Source: Thiofaba sp039822285 (GTDB lineage Bacteria > Pseudomonadota > Gammaproteobacteria > Halothiobacillales > Halothiobacillaceae). From it: a DNA stretch of 64,000 nt. The stretch is from contig NZ_JBAJEY010000001.1 in the NCBI RefSeq assembly GCF_039822285.1, positions 248,001 through 312,000 of the forward strand. Direction: 5' to 3'. Below the pieces are notes generated by a model, which saw only the letters and a list, made by a program, of their open reading frames with translations, had not been told where the DNA came from and ran no database searches. Positions 38,742-46,675 of the stretch are shown piece after piece. How positions within the stretch are numbered: position 1 is the first letter of the stretch; every line of letters starts with the position of its first letter. A program made the position numbers and the translations under genes.

Positions 38742-39467
38742 CTAAATCCCCTCCACTTCCCGCCCCTCGGACAACATCTCCGTGATCTTCTTGAAGTGGA
38801 CGGGCTCGTGCTCCTCGCCGCGCACCGCAAAGCGCAGGTGCTCCGCCTCGACGCCGAGGATGGTCACACCGAGCTCGTCGAGCAGGGCCAGGAGGGGCTG
38901 CGCGTCAGGCTCCACCGGCAGCGCCCCGGCCTGGACCTCCCCCAGCAGACCGAGGCCAGCCAGCACGCCGTCGAGATCCCAGCGCCCGGTCTGGGTGGCG
39001 AACTCCACCACCGCCCGCCAGAGGACAGGACGATGGGCGTGCCGCAGCCTCGCCTCCGGCGCATGACCGCCCGGTCCGGCGCGCAGGGTCTCCAGCCAGG
39101 CTTCGCGCGCCGCGGGGGACTCGAACACGTGCATCTCCGCATACGCGCTGCGCGCACCCTCGGCATCCCCCTGCGCGATCTCGGCGAGCACGAGCAGCGC
39201 AAGCCCCTGTTGCGGGGTGAGGTGGCCGAGCACGTCCGCCAGGCGCGGGTCGCCGGTGGCATACAGATGCGCGAAGAGGTAGGCGAGATGGGGCGGCGTC
39301 CCCCACAGCACCTTCGCCAGGCGGGTGTCCGGCATCGGCCCGCGCATCTCCTGCCAGTGTTCCCGGCAGAGCCTGACGAGCCTCTCCTGCAAGCCTTCGG
39401 AACGTGGGCCGGGTATCCAGCCGAGCACCCTGTGCACCTCGTCCACCATGATCGAGAACTTGGTCAT
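38742..39467 (-). CDS. Unrecognised soluble protein
   Basis: 241 residues, mainly helical and rich in Leu, Ala, Glu and Arg. There is no signal peptide, membrane segment or motif I recognise. The first part is KFSIMVDEVHRVLGWIPGPR and the C-terminus ends in FKKITEMLSEGREVEGI. Repeated helical stretches with LAYLFAHLYATGDPRLADVLGHL could be a helical-repeat fold. It lies between an ABC-F ATPase and an R3H ATPase, both leftward. Coding potential is supported by its length and by the position between real genes; the function is unknown. An ATG two codons upstream (39473) is an alternative start. Confidence 0.6.
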   Translation of the reverse strand: MTKFSIMVDEVHRVLGWIPGPRSEGLQERLVRLCREHWQEMRGPMPDTRLAKVLWGTPPHLAYLFAHLYATGDPRLADVLGHLTPQQGLALLVLAEIAQGDAEGARSAYAEMHVFESPAAREAWLETLRAGPGGHAPEARLRHAHRPVLWRAVVEFATQTGRWDLDGVLAGLGLLGEVQAGALPVEPDAQPLLALLDELGVTILGVEAEHLRFAVRGEEHEPVHFKKITEMLSEGREVEGI

Positions 39468-39545
39468 GCCCATCCCTCCTTCCCAGCGCGGGACATCAGC
39501 GCCGCATGCCTTCGACTATAGGGAGGATTTCGAGGTGATGCGGGC

Positions 39546-41090
39546 TCATTCGGAAGGATAGATCGCCAGGCGCCGTTGCGGCTCGCTGCCAAAGCTTTCC
39601 GCGACCATCCGGTGCTGCACCACCAGCTTGTGCTGCAATTGGCGCAGCGCGGGGCTGCGTGGGGCGAGCTCGATCACCACGCCCTCCTCCAGGGCGCGCC
39701 GGATCCCCTCCTCCGCCTCGAGCAGGGCCTCCCTCGCCTCGTCCTCCTCGAGGTCAGGATAGTGATGGAAGACCTCACGCAGGAGTTTGCTGATCTGCGC
39801 GGTGGTGTTTTTCTTCACCAGGTGCAGCGGGATCCCCATGGCGCGCACGAGCCGCTGCAGGCGCGGGTCGTCACCGCGCGAGCGCAGCGCCACGACCATG
39901 TCGGCCCCCTCTGGGTGGGGCACCGTGCGGGCATCGAGGCGCAGGTCGCGCAGCACGCGCTCGACCTGGTCGCGGCTGATGGCATAGGGATAAATACGGA
40001 CCGTGCCCGCAGGCGTGGCCGGCACGGTGGTACGACGAGCCGCAGACACGGTCTCGGCCCTGCGCTCGAAGGCGGGCTCGGCAGGCCCGCTGCCCCCGCC
40101 CCGTCGCTCTCCCACGGGAGGCCGGCCGCGCAGCAGCTGATCCACCGCCGCGGCGGTATCGGCGTGCACGATCACCTCGTCGCGGGCCACGATCTCGACC
40201 ACCACGTCGAAGGTGGGCGGCCCCTTCCTCTCGGTCACGGTCTTCTGCGTACCGCGGAAGCGCGCCTCATCATCGCCCAGGGTCACCGTCTGCACCCCGC
40301 CCACGAGATCGGACAGGGTGGGGTTCATGACCAGGTTCTCGAGCGTGTTGCCGTGCGCGGTGGCGATCAGCTGCACGCCACGCTCGGCGATGGTGCGGGC
40401 GGCCGCTGCCTCGGCGGCGGTGCCGATCTCATCGACGATAATGACCTGCGGCATGTGGTTTTCCACTGCCTCGATCATCACCGCGTGCTGGCGGTCGGGG
40501 TGAGCCACCTGCATGCGCCGCGCCCCGCCGATGGCCGGGTGCGGGATGTCGCCGTCACCCGCGATCTCATTGGAGGTGTCGATCACCATCACCCGGCGCT
40601 GGAGCTCGTCCGCCAGGGTGCGGGCGATCTCGCGCAGCTTGGTGGTCTTGCCCACGCCCGGCCGGCCAACCAGGAGTACATTGGCCCCCGACTCGATCAC
40701 GTCACGGATGAGGTCGATGGTGCCAAAGACTGCACGGCCAACGCGCAGGGTCAACCCCACCACCTCGCCCTTGCGGTTGCGGATGGCGGAGATGCGGTGC
40801 AGGGTGCGCTCGATGCCGGCGCGGTTATCCGCGGAGAACTCGCCGAGGTGGGCGATTACATGGTCGAGCTCTTCGCGGCTGACGGGCTCCTCGCCGAGCC
40901 GCTGCCCGCCCTCCGCGAAGCGCGCCTCCGGCACCCGCCCGAGGTCCAGCACCACCTCCACCAGGTCGGTGGCGGGCACGGCATGCAAACGCTCTCTGAG
41001 GGCGGCCGGGAGGGCAGCGATCAGGAGGGACAGGTCGTCACTGTAGGTGTTCGTTGCGTTCACGCTCTTGGGGCCTGAAGGATCAGTCAC
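39546..41090 (-). CDS. SpoIIIAA/Ycf45-like ATPase with C-terminal R3H domain
   Basis: 514 residues. The P-loop is LLVGRPGVGKTTKLREIA near residue 140, Walker B follows in MPQVIIVDEIGTAAEAAAAR and the sensor stretch in QLIATAHGNTLENLV, which is the family pattern of plastid Ycf45 and SpoIIIAA-type ATPases. A Gly/Pro/Arg-rich linker (about 335-370) leads to a C-terminal R3H domain with RQLQH in the last 45 residues, suggesting single-stranded nucleic acid binding. Its role in bacteria is not settled. There is no clear operon partner; tRNA-Ser lies 135 bases upstream. Confidence 0.85.
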   Translation of the reverse strand: MTDPSGPKSVNATNTYSDDLSLLIAALPAALRERLHAVPATDLVEVVLDLGRVPEARFAEGGQRLGEEPVSREELDHVIAHLGEFSADNRAGIERTLHRISAIRNRKGEVVGLTLRVGRAVFGTIDLIRDVIESGANVLLVGRPGVGKTTKLREIARTLADELQRRVMVIDTSNEIAGDGDIPHPAIGGARRMQVAHPDRQHAVMIEAVENHMPQVIIVDEIGTAAEAAAARTIAERGVQLIATAHGNTLENLVMNPTLSDLVGGVQTVTLGDDEARFRGTQKTVTERKGPPTFDVVVEIVARDEVIVHADTAAAVDQLLRGRPPVGERRGGGSGPAEPAFERRAETVSAARRTTVPATPAGTVRIYPYAISRDQVERVLRDLRLDARTVPHPEGADMVVALRSRGDDPRLQRLVRAMGIPLHLVKKNTTAQISKLLREVFHHYPDLEEDEAREALLEAEEGIRRALEEGVVIELAPRSPALRQLQHKLVVQHRMVAESFGSEPQRRLAIYPSE

Positions 41091-41224
41091 TTATGCAAGC
41101 CAAAGACCGATTTCCGCCGCATGGGTTCACGGCTTGAGGAACACGGACAGGCGGCGCAGCCGCACCCCATTCGAGAGCGGGGGGGGAACTTGGAAGAACG
41201 TCTGGAGTCAGACATTGGATCAGA

Positions 41225-41317
41225 TGGCGGAGGGAGAGGGATTCGAACCCTCGTGGGGCGGTGAAGCCCCAACTCGATTTCGAGTCGAGCCCGTTACGGC
41301 CACTTCGGTACCCCTCC
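41225..41317 (-). tRNA. tRNA-Ser (anticodon CGA)
   Basis: 93 nt with encoded CCA. Acceptor arms GGAGGGG and CCCTCC pair, the anticodon loop is CTCGAAA, the variable arm is long (TTGGGGCTTC…GCCCCA) and the T loop is GTTCGAATC. It decodes UCG. Confidence 0.96.
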
Positions 41318-41389
41318 GAAGGTTTGAGAGGTTATCAATTTGCGGCATCATCGGCAAATGCCACATCCGTCCAAGCGTCCAAAACCGGC

Positions 41390-42901
41390 ATGAAGCGCGA
41401 CGAGAGAAACGCCGCCGGCATACGCAACATCCCACGCAGGGCCCTATCCCAAGGGGGCGTCCGACCTACCCGCGGGCCTCAGCCCCCCCCCTGCAAGGCC
41501 AGTCCGATCGGATGGATCGCGCTGTTCATCGTCCCCATCTTCTGGTTGATGCTGCAATTCAACCTGGCACCCGAGCCCGGATCGCCCCCTGCAGCGGCAG
41601 GGCCAACCCAGCTGGAGGACGTGCTGGGCAAAGGGGTTCTGCGCGTCGCCACACGCGAGGGCCCGCTCACCTACTTCAAGAATGACAGCGGTGAGGTCAG
41701 CGGGCTCGAGGCTGACCTGGTCCGTGCCTTTGCCGACTCGCTGGGGGTAGGCGTCGAGTTCATTCCCGCCGCTTCCCTGAATGACATCTACGAGATGGTT
41801 CGCCGCGGCCAGGTCCACATGGCCGCGGCGGGATTGATCATCAGCCCGGAACGCCTAGGCCAGGTGAATTTCGGCCCGAGCTACATGCAGGTCCGCCAAC
41901 AGCTTGTGGTGCGTGAGGGGCTGGGGGAGCCTGCCAGCCTGGAGGACATCGGCAACGCCTACATCAGCGTGGTGGCAGGCAGCAGCCATGCGGAGACGCT
42001 GCGGGAGCTCAACCGTGACAATCCCGAGATCGTGCCCCAGCCCCTGCAGAAAGTGTCCGGCACTGACCTTGTGGCCATGCTGGCCCGCAAGGAACTGGAC
42101 TATGCCTTGATCGACTCCTCGATGGCCCGCTGGGCCAGGAAGATCTTCCCTGAGGTGAAGGTGGCCTTCGACGTCGGGGAACCGAGAGATTACGCCTGGG
42201 CCTTCCCGCCCGGTGCGGATGACAGTCTACGCGAGCAGGCCGTGCGCTTCATCGAGGAAAACAAACGGAACGGCGAGCTGGATCGCATCATCGACCGCTA
42301 TTTCGATCACCTCGACAGCCTTGATCCCGATGGCGCCCGCCAGTTCGTGCGCGACGTGCGCTACCGTCTGCCGGCCTACCGCCAGCACTTCATGCGATCG
42401 GCCCAGAAACACGGCCTGGACTGGCGCCTGCTCGCTGCGATCGGCTACCAGGAGTCCCGCTGGGATCCTGACGCTGTTGCCCCCAGCGGGACACGCGGCA
42501 TGATGCAGCTCACTGCGCCGACCGCCCTTGAGCTCGGCATCGCGAATCCGCACGATGCCCCTTCGAGCATCGAAGGCGCGGCCCGCTATCTCGACCTTTT
42601 GCTGCAGCAACTGCCGAAGGACCTGCCCGAGGTCGAGCGCCCGTGGTTCGCGCTGGCCGCCTACAACATCGGCATGGGCACGGTGAACGGCGCGATCCGT
42701 CGCCACCAGCGCACGCACGGCCTCCCTCCGGGCTGGGATGCCTTCCGCTCCGCCCTGCTGGAGGAAGCCCAGGGTAGCGCCCACGGCCGCAAGCGGCGCC
42801 AACTGACCCTGGACTACGTAGACAGCATCCGCGCCTACTATGACCTGATGATCTGGGTCACCGAGCGGGCCCCGCGCATGGTGGCCCATACCCCATCCTG
42901 A
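41390..42901 (+). CDS. mltF: Membrane-bound lytic murein transglycosylase F
   Basis: 503 residues. The N-terminal anchor helix is IGWIALFIVPIFWLMLQFN (about 35-55). A solute-binding-protein-like domain (about 75-300, SGLEADLVRAFADSLGV) precedes the SLT catalytic domain (about 320-460) with the catalytic Glu in IGYQESRWDPDAV and SGTRGMMQLTAPT. This SBP-SLT fusion defines MltF. It cleaves peptidoglycan glycan strands. I chose MKRDERN at 41390 because longer starts would overlap tRNA-Ser. It has an unusually long basic N-terminus ahead of the anchor. Confidence 0.93.
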   Translation: MKRDERNAAGIRNIPRRALSQGGVRPTRGPQPPPCKASPIGWIALFIVPIFWLMLQFNLAPEPGSPPAAAGPTQLEDVLGKGVLRVATREGPLTYFKNDSGEVSGLEADLVRAFADSLGVGVEFIPAASLNDIYEMVRRGQVHMAAAGLIISPERLGQVNFGPSYMQVRQQLVVREGLGEPASLEDIGNAYISVVAGSSHAETLRELNRDNPEIVPQPLQKVSGTDLVAMLARKELDYALIDSSMARWARKIFPEVKVAFDVGEPRDYAWAFPPGADDSLREQAVRFIEENKRNGELDRIIDRYFDHLDSLDPDGARQFVRDVRYRLPAYRQHFMRSAQKHGLDWRLLAAIGYQESRWDPDAVAPSGTRGMMQLTAPTALELGIANPHDAPSSIEGAARYLDLLLQQLPKDLPEVERPWFALAAYNIGMGTVNGAIRRHQRTHGLPPGWDAFRSALLEEAQGSAHGRKRRQLTLDYVDSIRAYYDLMIWVTERAPRMVAHTPS

Positions 42902-42914
42902 TGGCCGTCACCCC

Positions 42915-43901
42915 ATGACCGACCCACTTCGCCGCCACCGGCGGCTCGCCACCGCCCCCATGCTCGACTGGACGGACCGCCACGCGCGCATGTTTTTCCG
43001 TCTGCTCAGCCGCGAGGCCCTGCTCTACACCGAAATGGTGACCACCGGCGCCATCCTGCATGGCGACGCCGAACGGCATCTGGCCTTCAACACCACCGAG
43101 CATCCGGTCGCCCTGCAGCTCGGCGGCAGCGATCCGCGCGAACTGGCCGAGTGCAGCCGGATCGGCGAGCAGTTCGGCTATGACGAGATCAACCTGAACG
43201 TCGGCTGTCCCTCCGACCGGGTGCAGAGCGGCCGCTTCGGCGCCTGCCTGATGGCCGAGCCGCGGCTCGTGGCTGACTGCGTCGCCGCCATGCGGGAGGC
43301 GGTGAGGGTTCCGGTCACGGTCAAGTCACGCATCGGCATCGACCATCAGGAGGGCTACGAGCCACTGGCGTGTTTTGTCGGGCAGGTGGCCGCCGCCGGC
43401 TGCGAGGTGTTCATCGTCCATGCACGCAAGGCTTGGCTTGCCGGGCTCTCGCCCAAGGAGAACCGGGAGATTCCGCCGCTGCGCTATGAGATGGTGCACC
43501 GGCTGAAGCAGGACTTCCCACACCTGACCATCGTCATCAACGGTGGTCTCCGCAGCCTGGATGAGGCCGAGGCACAGCTTGCGCAGGTGGACGGGGTGAT
43601 GATCGGCCGCGCGGCCTACGAGAACCCCTTCCTGCTGCGCGAGGCCGACCGTCGCCTGTATGGGAGCACGCTGCCCGATCCGGCCCCTACCGCCGTCATG
43701 CGCGCCTGGATGGACTATGTGCAGGCCGAATGGGACAAGGGGACGCCACTGCACGCCATGACCCGCCACATCCTCGGTGCCTTCCACGGCCAGCCGGGCG
43801 CCCGGGCCTTCCGCCGCCACCTGAGCGAGCTGGCACCACGCAAGGGCAGCACGCCCGAAGTACTGCGCGAGGCCCTGCGGCAGGTCGGGATCGAGCTCTG
43901 A
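42915..43901 (+). CDS. dusA: tRNA-dihydrouridine synthase A
   Basis: 328 residues, an FMN-dependent TIM barrel. APMLDWTDRHARMFFRLLS at the N-terminus is the Dus start, the catalytic Cys lies in NLNVGCPSDRVQSGRFGACLM, and KSRIGID and GLSPKENREIPPLRYEMVHRL are DusA-specific stretches. It reduces U20/U20a in tRNA D loops. It lies 13 bases after mltF. Confidence 0.95.
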   Translation: MTDPLRRHRRLATAPMLDWTDRHARMFFRLLSREALLYTEMVTTGAILHGDAERHLAFNTTEHPVALQLGGSDPRELAECSRIGEQFGYDEINLNVGCPSDRVQSGRFGACLMAEPRLVADCVAAMREAVRVPVTVKSRIGIDHQEGYEPLACFVGQVAAAGCEVFIVHARKAWLAGLSPKENREIPPLRYEMVHRLKQDFPHLTIVINGGLRSLDEAEAQLAQVDGVMIGRAAYENPFLLREADRRLYGSTLPDPAPTAVMRAWMDYVQAEWDKGTPLHAMTRHILGAFHGQPGARAFRRHLSELAPRKGSTPEVLREALRQVGIEL

Positions 43902-43907
43902 GGCGGC

Positions 43908-44405
43908 TCACCGCCCAAGATGCTCGACCACCTGCAGACCCTCCAGCCGGAAGGCACGACCGAAGCCCGCTACGAAGCGCCCCCCGCCGGGGGTGAGTAC
44001 GAAGAGGTGGAAATCGGGCAGGCTGCGCAGCAGCGGCACGATGCCGCCGAAGGACGCTTCCATGGCCTGAAGCACGGCCCTGCCCTGGGCATCTCCCCGG
44101 TCGAGCATCCCGGCACGGCATGTGAGACTCACCCGGGTACGTGCAAACGGTTGACGCGCTGCAGCTTCATCCTCAAGAAGCAGGACTTCGGCAAGCTCTG
44201 TGCGCCGAAGGTTGCCCGTGTGCGGGGCGAGGTCGCTGAGGAAGACGGCAAAGCCATCGCCATGCGGCACGAAGGGGGCCACGCTCAATTCCACACGGCC
44301 ATCCTCGCCCAAGGTGCCGAGCACCAGCGAACGCCGGCTGGCGAGGAAGGCCGCAAGTTCGGCCTGAGCCTCCCCCAGATCAGGGCTGGGCACGATAGCG
44401 GCCAT
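43908..44405 (-). CDS. Pyridoxamine-5'-phosphate-oxidase-fold protein (HugZ-like)
   Basis: 165 residues. The opening AFLASRRSLVLGTLGEDGRVELSVAPFV is the split-barrel flavin-binding start. An FLSDLAPHTGNL stretch and a middle CRAGMLDRGD follow, resembling HugZ/heme-utilisation pyridoxamine oxidase-like proteins. Neither the heme-binding C-terminal His nor a heme locus was recognised, so FMN and heme roles are both possible. It ends 6 bases from dusA (convergent) and its start overlaps the lytic transglycosylase gene by 26 bases. Confidence 0.78.
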   Translation of the reverse strand: MAAIVPSPDLGEAQAELAAFLASRRSLVLGTLGEDGRVELSVAPFVPHGDGFAVFLSDLAPHTGNLRRTELAEVLLLEDEAAARQPFARTRVSLTCRAGMLDRGDAQGRAVLQAMEASFGGIVPLLRSLPDFHLFVLTPGGGRFVAGFGRAFRLEGLQVVEHLGR

Positions 44406-44988
44406 GCAGGTTCATCACCCGCGCGACATAGGTGATGGTCTCATCGTACGGCGGGATGCCGCCGAACTTCTTCACCGCCCCCTCCCCCGCATTGTAGGCG
44501 GCGACGGCCAGGCGCACGTCCCCATCGAACAGGTTGAGCAGGAAACGCAGGTAAGCCACCCCGCCGCGCACGTTTTCAAGGGGATCGTAAATGTTGCTCA
44601 CGCCGAAGCGGGAGGCCGTGGCAGGCATGAGCTGCATCAGCCCAGCCGCCCCCTTGGGCGAGACCGCCTGCGGGTTGAAGCCGCTCTCGGCATGCATCAC
44701 CGCGCGCACCAGGGAGGGGTCGATGCCGTGCTGGCTGGCTGTGCTACGGATCAGGTCATCAAAGGCCGACGGGTTGAGCCGCCAGTAGGCGGCAGAGGGT
44801 GAATCCACCCAGCCCTTTGGCTTGGTATAACGGCTCTTGTAGATCAGCTGGTAACGCGAGTCGCCCTGCGGCACGTTGGTGATGTGACGCACACCGTTGG
44901 CGTCGGTGTAGGCATAGATGTCCGCCGCCGCGGTGCCGGACCACGTGGCGAAGATTCCAAGCGCCAGTATGGGGAGCATGCCTTTCAT
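44380..44988 (-). CDS. Periplasmic lytic transglycosylase (DUF4124 plus SLT)
   Basis: 202 residues. A signal peptide (about 1-23, MKGMLPILALGIFATWSGTA) is followed by a DUF4124-type segment (IYAYTDANGVRHITNVP) and an SLT domain (about 80-195) with the catalytic Glu in MHAESGFNPQAVSPKGAAGL, and AYNAGEGAVKKFGGIPPY. It cleaves the glycan backbone in the periplasm. The 3' end overlaps the PNPOx-fold gene by 26 bases. I chose ATG at 44988 for the signal peptide. Confidence 0.9.
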   Translation of the reverse strand: MKGMLPILALGIFATWSGTAAADIYAYTDANGVRHITNVPQGDSRYQLIYKSRYTKPKGWVDSPSAAYWRLNPSAFDDLIRSTASQHGIDPSLVRAVMHAESGFNPQAVSPKGAAGLMQLMPATASRFGVSNIYDPLENVRGGVAYLRFLLNLFDGDVRLAVAAYNAGEGAVKKFGGIPPYDETITYVARVMNLHGRYRAQP

Positions 44989-45033
44989 AGGACGGATCTT
45001 AGCAGCAAGCAGCACAAGCTCATCGAGTCGGGA

Positions 45034-45885
45034 TCATAGCCTGCCGGATTCGGCCAGTTCCAGCAGGCGGCGCACCCGCTCCGCAGTCGGCGGATGGGTA
45101 CGCAACCAGGAAGGCGGCTCCCAGTGGCGCAACGGCGTGAACCACGCCTCCCACCAGCCGCGCTGGGCACGCTCCAGCCGGATCAGGGCACGCGCCAGCC
45201 CCTCGGGATCGCCGGTCAGCAGGGCGGCCTGATGATCGGCGTCATACTCCCGCGTGCGGGCGAGGCCAAGCTGCATCAGGTCGCTGACCCATGGCGCGAA
45301 GGCGAGCAGCAGCAAGGCAAACCACGGGATGTCTGCCACGCCGAGGGCCATGGCGGGCAGGGCGAGGAGGAGCATGATCTGGCCGAGCAGGGCGAGCAGA
45401 GCCGTGATGCGCCCCACCACGGCGGCAAGCAGCATCACGCCCAGGTCGTTGTTGCGCAGATGAGCCAGCTCATGGGCCAGCACGGCGGCCAGTTCGCGCC
45501 GGTCGAGTGCGAACAGCAGGCCTTCGGTGACGGCCATGGCCGGCGCGTCGCGCGAACCAAAGCTCATGGCCTGCAGGGACGCCCCAGGCAGCAGATACAG
45601 TCTGGGAGGCTGGTCGAGCCCCGCGCGCTCGGTCAGCCGGACAAGCAGCTCGTGCAGCTCGGGTGCGGCATAGGCGCCAAGGGGTATGGCCCCCATCAGA
45701 CGCGCCAACAGGTCGCCCGGTAGGCGCGGCACGAGCAGCAGGGTGGCCAGTACCATGAACAGGGCCCAGGCCACGCCGCCCCAGCCCCCCAGGATCCATC
45801 CCAGTGCCCCGAGCACCATGGCCATGCCGGTCAGCAGGGCCAGGGTCTGCAAGGTGTTGCGCAGGCGTGAGCCGAGCATGGGCAT
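45034..45885 (-). CDS. M48-family zinc metalloprotease (HtpX-like)
   Basis: 283 residues. Two N-terminal transmembrane helices (about 14-32 and 38-54), then HELAH at residues 138-142, the catalytic zinc motif, a second hydrophobic pair (about 150-190) and the third ligand Glu in TREYDADHQAALLTGD. It fits M48B membrane proteases of the HtpX type that clear damaged inner-membrane proteins. It lies 3 bases after the MarC gene. Confidence 0.9.
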   Translation of the reverse strand: MPMLGSRLRNTLQTLALLTGMAMVLGALGWILGGWGGVAWALFMVLATLLLVPRLPGDLLARLMGAIPLGAYAAPELHELLVRLTERAGLDQPPRLYLLPGASLQAMSFGSRDAPAMAVTEGLLFALDRRELAAVLAHELAHLRNNDLGVMLLAAVVGRITALLALLGQIMLLLALPAMALGVADIPWFALLLLAFAPWVSDLMQLGLARTREYDADHQAALLTGDPEGLARALIRLERAQRGWWEAWFTPLRHWEPPSWLRTHPPTAERVRRLLELAESGRL

Positions 45886-45888
45886 GGT

Positions 45889-46527
45889 TTAGTGCGCGAG
45901 GCCCGGAAACAGTTCGACCAGCCCATTCGCCATCATCTCCACCGCCAGGGCGGCGAGGATGAGACCCATCAGCCGGGTGACCAGGTTGACGCCGATGGTG
46001 CCGAGCCGCTCGGCGATCCAACCCGCAAAGCTAAACACCAGCCCCACGACCAAGGCCACGATGGTGATCGCCAGCACGATGGCCACCTGCACATCCATCC
46101 CCCCGCCGTACTGGTGGGACTGGATGATGACGTTGCTGATGGCCCCCGGACCGGCCAGCAGCGGCACGCCCAAAGGAACCACCGCCGCAGCACTCCGTTC
46201 GGGGGTCTCCTCGGCCTCCTCCGGGGTCTGCCTGAGCCCCACCTCCTGGGCGCGCAGCATGGAGAGCGCCAGCATCAGCAGAATCAGGCCGCCCCCCACG
46301 GCGAACGAAGCCAGGCTGATGCCGAACACGCCGAGCAGCATCTCCCCCACCAGGACCGTCATCACCAGCACGATCAGCACCGTGAGCGCGGCGGTGCGAG
46401 CAGCCGCCAGGCATCGCTGCCGCGGCCATCCCTGGGTCACGGCGAGGAAGAACGGCACGATGCCGAACGGCTCGACGATGGCGAGCAGGCTGACGGTCAT
46501 CTTGAGGAAGTCGGTGGGCTCGATCAC
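45889..46527 (-). CDS. MarC/UPF0056 family membrane protein
   Basis: 212 residues with six predicted helices. The N-terminus LLAIVEPFGIVPFFLAVTQGW and AGPGAISNVIIQSHQYGGG are MarC family signatures. A charged loop (RQTPEEAEETPERS) lies in mid-protein. The family was once tied to multiple antibiotic resistance, but its function is unknown. Confidence 0.9.
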   Translation of the reverse strand: MIEPTDFLKMTVSLLAIVEPFGIVPFFLAVTQGWPRQRCLAAARTAALTVLIVLVMTVLVGEMLLGVFGISLASFAVGGGLILLMLALSMLRAQEVGLRQTPEEAEETPERSAAAVVPLGVPLLAGPGAISNVIIQSHQYGGGMDVQVAIVLAITIVALVVGLVFSFAGWIAERLGTIGVNLVTRLMGLILAALAVEMMANGLVELFPGLAH

Positions 46528-46675
46528 GGCAGCTCCCTGGCGTCATGGACGGACGACGATCCACGCTTACTGTGTACCCGTTCCAGGCCCGTTTCGCCAC
46601 CTCCATCCGGTTGGTGCCCCCATCCTGCGATGCTAGACTGCACGCCCTCTCGCTTCAAGAACACGCGCTAACCCC

